Shown one piece after another: positions 6,267 through 11,932 of a stretch of DNA of 11,932 bases. The notes beneath the pieces were generated by a model that saw only the letters and a list, made by a program, of their open reading frames with translations, did no database searches and was not told where the DNA came from. Each line of letters begins with the position of its first letter. Position 1 is the first letter of the stretch. This DNA comes from Lysobacterales bacterium (GTDB lineage Bacteria; Pseudomonadota; Gammaproteobacteria; Xanthomonadales; Xanthomonadaceae): the NCBI GenBank assembly GCA_015655035.1, contig JAATFS010000323.1:1-11932 (forward strand), given 5' to 3'. A program made the position numbers and the translations under genes.

Positions 6267-6824
6267 TCAGCCGTGCTGGTGGTACTCGATCCAAGCCACG
6301 AACTTGTCGACGAAGCCTTGCAGGAACGCGCGGGTACGCTCATTGGCAATGGTGCCATCGCTGCCGAACAGCCCGTCCTTGTATTGCAGATACACCTCCG
6401 GCTGGCCGAGCACGTGCACATCCAGGTAGGCCAGCACGCTGCGCAACTGCTTCTGCGCCAGCGCGGTACCGACTGCGCCGGGCGAAATGCCCAGCACCGC
6501 CCCCGGCTTGCCGGCGAACGCGCTATCGCCATACGGACGCGAGCCGGTGTCGATGGCATTCTTCAGCACACCGGGGATCGAACGGTTGTATTCGGGCGTG
6601 ACGAACAGCAACGCGTCGGCTGCGCGGACCTGCTCCTTCAGGCGGGTACCCTGCGGCGGGAAATCGCTGTCGTTGTCCTGGTTGTAGTGCGGCAGATCGC
6701 CGATCTCTACGTAATCGAACGTCGCCCGGTCTGCCAACAGCGCCTCGAGCGCCTTCGCCAGTTGCAGGTTGTAGGACTCCTTGCGCAGGCTGCCGACGAA
6801 CACGGCAATCTTGATCTTGCTCAT
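6267..6824 (-). CDS. NADPH-dependent FMN reductase family flavoprotein (ChrR/YieF-like)
   Basis: A 185-aa flavodoxin-like oxidoreductase. The FMN phosphate-binding loop GSLRKESYN is at 11-19 and the flavin-contact motif TPEYNRSIPGVLKNAID at 76-92, both hallmarks of the NADPH_dep_FMN_red family. The pattern closely follows E. coli YieF/ChrR (about 188 aa), which reduces quinones and can reduce chromate. The natural substrate here is not readable; quinone or general electrophile detoxification is plausible. It has no signal peptide, so it is cytoplasmic. Start 6824 follows AGGAG by 8 nt. It lies 55 nt downstream of asnB on the same strand, so co-transcription is possible, and it is followed by a terminator-like hairpin. 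Confidence 0.92.
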   Translation of the reverse strand: MSKIKIAVFVGSLRKESYNLQLAKALEALLADRATFDYVEIGDLPHYNQDNDSDFPPQGTRLKEQVRAADALLFVTPEYNRSIPGVLKNAIDTGSRPYGDSAFAGKPGAVLGISPGAVGTALAQKQLRSVLAYLDVHVLGQPEVYLQYKDGLFGSDGTIANERTRAFLQGFVDKFVAWIEYHQHG

Positions 6825-6879
6825 TGCGAATACTCCTGTGAGAAAAGGGACACCACTGTGTGCCTACCGCCGCCTGGAT

Positions 6880-8838
6880 TCAGTGAAACGACCCGGCCCG
6901 GCTGTCGACCGCCGCACGTGCGCTACGCCAATGCTCCTGCCACGCCTGGAACATCAGCACAGTCCACAGATGGGTATGCCATTTGCGCTCACCGTGATTG
7001 AACGCCTGCCACAGCGCCGCGACCGGCTCGGCGGCGAATACGCCGTCGCGCTGGAGCCGTTCGCGGGCCAGCAAATCGCCGGCCCAGCTGTTCAGATCGC
7101 CCTTGAGCCAGGCGCTGACTGGCGCACCGAAGCCGCGTTTACCACGGTAGACCATCGGATCGGGCAGATAGCGGCACAGCACCCGCTTCAGCAGATACTT
7201 GCTCACGCCATCGCGATACTTCAGATCCAGCGGCAGCGACCAAGCGAACTCGGCAATGCGCCAATCCAGCAACGGCGCCCTGCCCTCCAGTCCCACCGCC
7301 ATCGTGGTGCGATCGACCTTGCACAGCAGGTCGTCGGGCAGATAGGCCACGAAATCGGCCAGCATCATCGCGTCGGCCGGCGTGCCCGAGCCATGCAGCG
7401 GGTCGGCCAGGCTGTAGAAGCTCTCCGGCTCTTGCGCCCCGAGCACCACTGCGGCCGGATCGCGCCAGCGCGAGATACGGTTGCGATAGATGTCACCGAT
7501 CCCGCGCGCGCCGGCCTCAGCAACCAGTGCGGCCAAGCCGCCGGTACGCGAGGATTCGCCATTGTTGCGCGCCATCGCCGCCATCGCCCGCCGCAACGGG
7601 CTCGGCACCAATCCATGCAGGCGCCAGTTGCGCAGCGCCCGCTGGTAACGACCGTAGCCGAAGAACAGTTCGTCGCCGCCGTCGCCGGACAGTGCCACGG
7701 TCACCCCACGGCGGGCCAAGCGCGCGACCAGCGCGGTCGGCACCTGCGAGGCATCGGCAAAGGGTTCGTCGAACATCGACGGCAGCTCCGGCACTACCGC
7801 CAGCGCATCAGCACCGCTGACATACAGTTCGGTGTGATCGGTGTGCAGGTGCCCGGCGACCTCGCGCGCCAGCGGCGCTTCGTCATGGTGCGAGCCCTCG
7901 AAGCCAATACTGAAACTGTGGATCGGCTGAGCGCTTTGCGCCTGCATCATCGAGGCAACGATGGACGAATCGGTGCCCCCGGACAGGAATACTCCCACCG
8001 GCACGTCCGCCACCATCCGCAGCGCCACCGCATCGCGCAGCAGTCCATCGAGCTGTTCCTCGGCATCAGCCTCGCTACCGGAGAACGGCGCTGACAGCGC
8101 CTGCTGCATCGCCTCGCGCGCATTCCAGAACGGCAACTGGGCCTGGTCTGGGCGATGCGCCGCCGCACCTGCGGCCACCGCCTCGGCATCGAGCCGCAGC
8201 ACCCGGCCGGGCATCAACTTGAAGCTGCGCTCGTGGATGCAGTACGGCGACGGGATATAGCCCAGCCGCAGCAACAGCGTCAGCGCGTCGCGATCGACCC
8301 CGTTGTCGAAGTCCGGATGCTGCCACAGCGACTTCAGCTCGGAGCCAAACACCAGCGTGTCGCCGGCCCAGCCGTAGTACAGCGGCTTCTTGCCGACGCG
8401 GTCGCGTGCCAGCGCCAGACAGCGGTCGCGCTGATCCCACAAGGCGATGGCGAACATGCCATTGCAGCGCGTGAGCGTATCTTCCAGCCCCCACTCCACC
8501 ACCGCCGCCAGCAGCACCTCGGTGTCGGAGTGACCGCGAAAACGATGGCCCAGCGCCGCCAGCGCCGCGCGCAGCTGCGCGAAATTGTAGATCTCGCCAT
8601 TGAAGGCCAGCACGTAGCGTCCATCCGCCGAGGCCATCGGCTGGTGCCCGAGTGGCGACAGATCGAGGATGCTCAGGCGCTGGTGCGCCAATGCGATGCC
8701 CGCCTGCGCGTCGGCCCAGGTGCCGGCGTCATCCGGCCCACGATGGCGCAGCGCGGCGCCCATCTCGCACGCCAACGCCTCCAGTTGCTCGCCATGCAGC
8801 CGCGGCGAAGGCAGCAGCAATCCCGCCAGTCCACACAT
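6880..8838 (-). CDS. asnB: Asparagine synthetase, glutamine-hydrolysing (class B)
   Basis: A 652-aa two-domain amidotransferase. After Met removal Cys2 is the glutaminase nucleophile (MCGLAG). The class II glutaminase domain shows RHRGPD (31-36), NGEIYNF (80-86) and SDTE (104-107). The synthetase domain has the PP-loop SGGTDSS (286-292), where Thr replaces the Leu of SGGLDSS, then ALSGDGGDELFFGYGRY and the KVDRTTMAVGLEGRAPLLD block. Activity would convert aspartate, ATP and glutamine to asparagine, or amidate a related acid. It is about 100 residues longer than E. coli AsnB (554 aa) and matches the long bacterial AsnB/AsnO type, whose members also occur in polysaccharide loci. No such locus is visible here. 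Start 8838 follows GGAGG by 9 nt; GST ends 35 nt upstream. Confidence 0.94.
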   Translation of the reverse strand: MCGLAGLLLPSPRLHGEQLEALACEMGAALRHRGPDDAGTWADAQAGIALAHQRLSILDLSPLGHQPMASADGRYVLAFNGEIYNFAQLRAALAALGHRFRGHSDTEVLLAAVVEWGLEDTLTRCNGMFAIALWDQRDRCLALARDRVGKKPLYYGWAGDTLVFGSELKSLWQHPDFDNGVDRDALTLLLRLGYIPSPYCIHERSFKLMPGRVLRLDAEAVAAGAAAHRPDQAQLPFWNAREAMQQALSAPFSGSEADAEEQLDGLLRDAVALRMVADVPVGVFLSGGTDSSIVASMMQAQSAQPIHSFSIGFEGSHHDEAPLAREVAGHLHTDHTELYVSGADALAVVPELPSMFDEPFADASQVPTALVARLARRGVTVALSGDGGDELFFGYGRYQRALRNWRLHGLVPSPLRRAMAAMARNNGESSRTGGLAALVAEAGARGIGDIYRNRISRWRDPAAVVLGAQEPESFYSLADPLHGSGTPADAMMLADFVAYLPDDLLCKVDRTTMAVGLEGRAPLLDWRIAEFAWSLPLDLKYRDGVSKYLLKRVLCRYLPDPMVYRGKRGFGAPVSAWLKGDLNSWAGDLLARERLQRDGVFAAEPVAALWQAFNHGERKWHTHLWTVLMFQAWQEHWRSARAAVDSRAGSFH

Positions 8839-8873
8839 CCTTCAGATCCTCCCCAGCAGCGCAAACACGACGA

Positions 8874-9533
8874 TCAAGCCAATGACTCCTGGCATGGTTC
8901 CCGCGCATCCCAAGCGGCCGGCATCGGCACGAAGCCGGCGCTGTCACGTACCCGTGCCAGCCATGCCGTCACCGCGGGCCACGGCGCCAGCGCGACACCG
9001 CCGTCCTCGGCGCAGTGGGTGTAGGCGAACAGCGCGATGTCGGCGATGCCGTAGTCCGGCCCGGTGAACCAGGCATGCGTGCGCAGATGCTGCTCCATCA
9101 CCGCCAGCGCCTGCGCGCCGCGCTCGCGCAGGGCCGGCAGTTCGGCCCGGCGCGGCGAATCGGCAGGCGCCCAGACACTGATGAAGCGCGCGACCGCGAT
9201 ATAAGGTTCGTGGCTGTACTGCTCGAAGAACAGCCAACTCAAGGCCTGCGCGCGCTGCCAGGGATCGGCCGGAAGGTATGGCGTACCTTCGGCCAGCCAG
9301 CAAAGGATGGCATTGGATTCGGCCAATACGCGGCCATCGTCACGCTCGATGATCGGCACCTTGCCATTGGGATTTCTGGCCAGGAACTCCGGCGTACGGG
9401 TCTGCCCATGCGCGCTGTCCACTTCGACCCAGTGGAAGCGACTGCCCAGCTGCTCCAACAACAGCCGTACCTTGTAGCAATTGCCCGAGCTCGACATGCC
9501 ATAGACGGTCAGGGGGGGACGTGGAGTCGACAT
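8874..9533 (-). CDS. Glutathione S-transferase family protein
   Basis: A 219-aa cytosolic GST. The N-terminal thioredoxin-like domain (about 8-82) has the active-site region YGMSSSGNCYKVRLLLEQL with candidate catalytic Ser14-16, the cis-Pro motif NPNGKVP (54-60) and the glutathione-contact motif ESNAI (72-76). The helical C-terminal domain carries the family pattern around FTGPDYGIADIALFAYTH. It resembles the bacterial beta/theta-like GSTs that conjugate or reduce electrophiles; the substrate is unknown. Start 9533 has only a weak ribosome-binding site, but the domain begins right after it. A GTG 42 nt upstream (9575) would add a 14-residue tail unlike the family. It is probably the first gene of a transcript continuing into asnB. 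Confidence 0.92.
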   Translation of the reverse strand: MSTPRPPLTVYGMSSSGNCYKVRLLLEQLGSRFHWVEVDSAHGQTRTPEFLARNPNGKVPIIERDDGRVLAESNAILCWLAEGTPYLPADPWQRAQALSWLFFEQYSHEPYIAVARFISVWAPADSPRRAELPALRERGAQALAVMEQHLRTHAWFTGPDYGIADIALFAYTHCAEDGGVALAPWPAVTAWLARVRDSAGFVPMPAAWDAREPCQESLA

Positions 9534-9626
9534 TGAGCGGGCTCGCCAGGACAAAGAGAGAGCGAGCAGTGTCACAGCCGGCCGGAATTTTGCAAAGCCC
9601 CGGGGGCGAGGACCGACCCAAACGAA

Positions 9627-9649
9627 GAGAGCCGGCAGTGCCGGCTCTC
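9627..9649 (-). terminator. Terminator after the glycine-zipper envelope gene
   Basis: A perfect 10-bp stem, GAGAGCCGGC (9627-9636) with GCCGGCTCTC (9640-9649), has a 3-nt loop. On the minus strand it is followed by TTCGTTTGGG. It lies 24 nt past the TAA of the upstream gene and insulates that gene from GST. Confidence 0.85.
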
Positions 9650-9673
9650 GGGTATCGCGGATTGTCGCCGGGA

Positions 9674-10495
9674 TTACTGGCGATTGGTGTTGTCTTCGAC
9701 CGCAGCCGTGGTCTGGGTGACCAACTGCCCGTCGATCACCGGCAAGCGGTCGCTGCTCGGCTTGTCGTTCAGGCGTACGGTCTTTTCCGCGCCATCGAAA
9801 CGATAGGTCACGTTGTAGGCCACCACCGAATCGGCATTACCCATTTCGATGCGCTCGCCCGGCTTGCTGTCCATGCGCATGGTGCCGGTGCTGCCATCCT
9901 CGTTGCGGTAGGTGACGTTGTAGCCGGTCACACGCGACGACTGCGCAGTCGAGTTCTCGGTATGGCACTGACGCTCGGTGCGATCAACCACGCGGCCGCC
10001 CACATGATTGCGATCCACCCGGTTGCCCATCGCACCGCCGGCCACGGCACCGGCTGCGGTCGCCAGCTTGCGACCACCGCCGCTACCGAACTGGTTGCCC
10101 ACCAGGCCGCCAATCAAGGCGCCGGCCACGGTGCCGCCGACATTGCCATCACGCTCGGCCAGACGCTCCTGCACCACGACGTCCTTGCAGACCTCATGCG
10201 GCGTGCTGGTGCTGCTGGTCTCGCGGATCGCCTCGCTGCCGACCACCGTGGCGTAGATCTTTTCCTTCTGCGTGATCGGATCCACCTTGACCACGTCGGC
10301 GTACTGCAACCCGCCGGTGCGCAGCGCGGACGAAGAGGAATCGTCGGCGGCCTGCGAATTGTCGAGGTTGGGGCGATTGGAGGCTGCGACGTATTCATCG
10401 CTCGATCCGCGGTTGTTCATGAAGGCGGCCGTGGCCACGCCCCCCACCAGCAACGCGCCAACAGCGACCAGTATAGTTGTCGTATTGCTCTTCAT
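9674..10495 (-). CDS. Membrane-anchored glycine-zipper 2TM domain protein
   Basis: A 273-aa envelope protein of unknown function. Residues about 7-25 are one hydrophobic segment (TILVAVGALLVGGVATAAF) acting as signal anchor or uncleaved signal; there is no lipobox Cys. A Ser/Asp-rich linker covers about 30-60. The glycine zipper (about 119-158: GGTVAGALIGGLVGNQFGSG, AAGAVAGGAMGNRV) is of the Rick_17kDa_Anti/Gly-zipper_2 type, thought to insert in or pack against membranes. Two Cys (103, 177) flank it and could form a disulphide. The C-terminus holds two similar units of about 25 residues (192-216 and 227-251), each YNVTYRxxDG...RxxxKPxxxR. Start 10495 follows GGGAG by 7 nt; the longer upstream frame is unsupported. 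It shares an upstream element with the OmpA-family lipoprotein gene. Confidence 0.88.
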   Translation of the reverse strand: MKSNTTTILVAVGALLVGGVATAAFMNNRGSSDEYVAASNRPNLDNSQAADDSSSSALRTGGLQYADVVKVDPITQKEKIYATVVGSEAIRETSSTSTPHEVCKDVVVQERLAERDGNVGGTVAGALIGGLVGNQFGSGGGRKLATAAGAVAGGAMGNRVDRNHVGGRVVDRTERQCHTENSTAQSSRVTGYNVTYRNEDGSTGTMRMDSKPGERIEMGNADSVVAYNVTYRFDGAEKTVRLNDKPSSDRLPVIDGQLVTQTTAAVEDNTNRQ

Positions 10496-10526
10496 TGACC
10501 TGCTCCCTGCGGACTCGCCGCACTGT

Positions 10527-10543
10527 TTGACAAAGATTGACAA
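10527..10543. repeat. Tandem TTGACAA repeats, 10-bp period
   Basis: TTGACAA occurs at 10527-10533 and 10537-10543, exactly one helical turn apart, 32-48 bp upstream of the glycine-zipper gene's start. Each contains the consensus -35 hexamer TTGACA on the plus strand, but neither has a good -10 at 16-18 bp. The spacing suits a head-to-tail regulator dimer, such as an OmpR-type response regulator; that is inference. Confidence 0.4.
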
Positions 10544-10604
10544 GCGAATTCCAACATGGCAACCCTGAACGAAAACACGCCCAGTCATAAACGTGGACGC
10601 CCGG

Positions 10605-10619
10605 TTCAGGAAACGCTTA
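10605..10619 (-). promoter_or_regulatory. Putative shared upstream element, copy 2 (before glycine-zipper gene)
   Basis: On the minus strand TAAGCGTTTCCTGAA lies 110 nt upstream of ATG 10495. It matches the element at 3075-3090 apart from one substitution and a one-base indel. It could alternatively serve the divergent small membrane gene starting at 10660, but copy 1 has no gene on that side, which favours the minus-strand role. Confidence 0.4.
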
Positions 10620-10659
10620 TTTCACTAATGCCTAACGTTCACAGCCCGAGGCTGCCGAC

Positions 10660-10875
10660 ATGCCCAACCCCCTGACCTATGGCGTGCTGAACTGGGCACG
10701 CAAGCTGCGCTACCCAACCTTGTTCAAGCTGGCCGCCGCGCTGTTTGTCGTGGATGTGTTCCTGCCCGACCCGGTCCTCTTCGTCGACGAGCTGCTGTTC
10801 GGCCTGGCGACACTGCTGCTGGCCAACTGGAAGAACCGAAAGGATGTGGTTCCACCGCCCCTGCCGCACGACTGA
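10660..10875 (+). CDS. Small membrane-associated protein (possibly DUF6116-like)
   Basis: A 71-aa protein. A short amphipathic, basic N-terminus (LNWARKLRYPTLFKL) leads into two hydrophobic stretches, about 24-34 (AAALFVVDVFL) and 43-55 (ELLFGLATLLLAN), separated by LPDPVLFVDE. A basic NWKNRK and a Pro-rich tail follow. The DPxxFxDE...LLL pattern recalls small xanthomonad proteins annotated DUF6116 and, more distantly, DUF1232/YkvA membrane proteins; this is from memory and unverified. Start 10660 has GAGG 8 nt upstream. Its stop is only 6 nt before the TatD-family gene, so the two are very likely co-transcribed. The function is unknown. Confidence 0.75.
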   Translation: MPNPLTYGVLNWARKLRYPTLFKLAAALFVVDVFLPDPVLFVDELLFGLATLLLANWKNRKDVVPPPLPHD

Positions 10876-10881
10876 GCGACG

Positions 10882-11646
10882 ATGCGGTTGATCGACAGCC
10901 ATTGCCATCTGGACGCGACGGAATTCGATCAGGACCGCGCGTCGGTACTGGAACGCGCGACGTCGGCCGGGGTGCAGGCCCAGGTGGTGCCGGCGGTGAC
11001 CGCCGCCGGATGGCCGAAGCTGCGGGAGGTCTGCCGCAGCGCGCCCGGGCTGTATCCCGCATATGGATTGCACCCGATGTTCCTGGCCGAGCACCGTCCC
11101 GAACACCTGGCGCAGTTGCGCGCATGGATCGAGCGCGAGCGCCCGTGTGCGGTCGGCGAATGCGGGCTGGACTTCTACGTCGAGGGCTTGGACCCGGCGC
11201 GGCAGCACGACTATTTCGTGCGGCAGCTGGAGCTGGCACGAGACTTCGCGCTGCCGGTGATCGTGCACGCGCGCCGTGCCGTGGACCAGGTGATCGCCGC
11301 GATCAGGGCCGTCGGCGGCCTGCGCGGCGTGGTGCACAGCTTCGGCGGTAGCCCTGAACAGGCGCAGCGATTATGGAAGCTGGATTTCATGATCGGCCTC
11401 GGCGGGCCGGTGACCTATCCACGCGCGCAGCGCCTGCGCCGGCTGGCCACCTCGATGCCGCTGGAATACCTGCTGCTGGAAACCGATGCGCCAGACCAAC
11501 CGGACACTGCGATCGGCGGGCAACGCAACGAACCGGCGCGGCTGGCTTACGTACTCGACTGCATTGCGGCGCTGCGCGAACAACCACCTGCCGCAATCGC
11601 CGCACAGACCAGCGCCAATGCCCGGCAGCTGTTCGGGCTGCCGTAA
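10882..11646 (+). CDS. TatD-family metal-dependent hydrolase/DNase (YjjV-like)
   Basis: A 254-aa TIM-barrel metal hydrolase. The metal-binding motifs are all present: DSHCHLD (H7, H9), VGECGLDF (E93), VIVHARRA (H129), VVHSFGGS (H152) and LLLETDAPDQP (D202). Overall it tracks E. coli YjjV, including IGLGGPVTYPRA near 171-181, more closely than TatD itself. Family members are metal-dependent 3'-5' exonucleases acting on DNA and sometimes RNA, with proposed roles in repair or quality control. It is cytoplasmic, with no signal peptide. The ATG lies 6 nt after the upstream stop with only a weak GAG as ribosome-binding site, so translational coupling is likely. It converges on tcdA with a 15-nt gap. 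Confidence 0.95.
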   Translation: MRLIDSHCHLDATEFDQDRASVLERATSAGVQAQVVPAVTAAGWPKLREVCRSAPGLYPAYGLHPMFLAEHRPEHLAQLRAWIERERPCAVGECGLDFYVEGLDPARQHDYFVRQLELARDFALPVIVHARRAVDQVIAAIRAVGGLRGVVHSFGGSPEQAQRLWKLDFMIGLGGPVTYPRAQRLRRLATSMPLEYLLLETDAPDQPDTAIGGQRNEPARLAYVLDCIAALREQPPAAIAAQTSANARQLFGLP

Positions 11647-11661
11647 GCGACCACGCCTTGG

Positions 11662-11932
11662 CTAGGCCTGGATAGCCTCTGCCTGCGCATCCGCACCTTC
11701 CACGCCCTTGGCCGGGCGCGGCTTGAGCAGCATCTCCAACGCCTTGCCGGCTGCGGCGAAGGCGAAGGCGCCGGTGATATGCGTGGCCGCCCCCAATCCT
11801 GCGCCGCAGTCGAGCTTGAGCGCCGCATCCGCACCCAGCGGTGGGCGCAGGCCACACACGCTGCCATCGGCCTGCGGGTACTTCACGTTCTCCAGCGAGT
11901 AGATCGCCGGCACGCCGAAGTAGCGTTGCGGA
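11662..11932 (-). CDS. tcdA: tRNA threonylcarbamoyladenosine dehydratase, C-terminal part (5' end outside window)
   Basis: Ninety codons are seen, ending at TAG (11662-11664) and open to the right edge. The sequence YFGVPAIYSLENVKYPQADGS, then VCGLRPP, then KLDCGAGLGAATHITGAFAF lines up with the C-terminus of E. coli TcdA/CsdL (VVFSTEALVYPQPDGTVC, MDCASGFGAATMVTATFGF). TcdA is an E1-like enzyme that uses ATP to cyclise t6A to ct6A at position 37 of ANN-decoding tRNAs. The catalytic and ATP-binding parts lie outside the window. The tail after the conserved block (KPRPAKGVEGADAQAEAIQA) is variable in the family. It is convergent with the TatD-family gene, and I see no clear terminator in the 15-nt gap. 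Confidence 0.88.
   Translation of the reverse strand, partial: PQRYFGVPAIYSLENVKYPQADGSVCGLRPPLGADAALKLDCGAGLGAATHITGAFAFAAAGKALEMLLKPRPAKGVEGADAQAEAIQA

Noticed and set aside
6781..8094. 437-codon open frame on the plus strand, opposite asnB
   Set aside because: The same artefact. asnB on the other strand has every family motif, and this frame has none.
9597..9607. GCCCC-G-GGGGC palindrome upstream of GST as an operator
   Set aside because: Such short GC palindromes arise easily at this base composition, and nothing else marks it.
10527..10565. Strong sigma70 promoter from the consensus TTGACA hexamers
   Set aside because: No acceptable -10 lies 16-18 bp downstream of either copy on the plus strand (TCCAAC and CAACCC).

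Overview
The window is a stretch of GC-rich chromosome whose gene content and protein sequences suggest a xanthomonad (Xanthomonas or a close relative in the Xanthomonadaceae). The basis is the high GC, the strong G/C bias at third codon positions, the company of housekeeping genes (dnaB, phrB, a YjjV-type tatD, tcdA) and the style of the small envelope proteins. The genus is an inference, not an identification. I see no rRNA, tRNA, insertion sequence, prophage gene or CRISPR array.

Layout, left to right. At 1-704 (minus, running off the left edge) is an SDR-fold protein lacking the usual catalytic Tyr and Lys. It diverges from a LysR-type regulator (1058-2098, plus) across a 353-bp control region rich in inverted repeats. 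A bidirectional terminator (2190-2217) separates the regulator from a long minus-strand block, which in transcription order reads: glycine-zipper envelope protein (10495-9674), terminator, glutathione S-transferase (9533-8874), asparagine synthetase asnB (8838-6880), NADPH:FMN reductase (6824-6267), hairpins plus a DnaA box, replicative helicase dnaB (6075-4651), DNA photolyase phrB (4514-3102) and OmpA-family lipoprotein (2959-2237). On the right, a small membrane protein (10660-10875) and a TatD-family hydrolase (10882-11646) form a tight plus-strand pair facing the 3' end of tcdA (11662 to the right edge, minus).

How the genes relate: GST-asnB-FMN reductase have short gaps (35 and 55 bp) and may be one transcript. 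dnaB and phrB serve replication and DNA repair but are separated by a strong hairpin. The OmpA lipoprotein and the 273-aa glycine-zipper protein, 6.6 kb apart, are both envelope proteins, and each has the same 15-16-nt element 110-116 nt upstream of its start codon in the same orientation.

No clearly new multi-gene system is visible; this is mostly core genome. The leads most worth following are the shared element before the two envelope genes, a perfect DnaA box between direct repeats upstream of dnaB, the repeated GGGA-N7-TCCC elements at both ends of the SDR/LysR control region, and the catalytically degenerate SDR.
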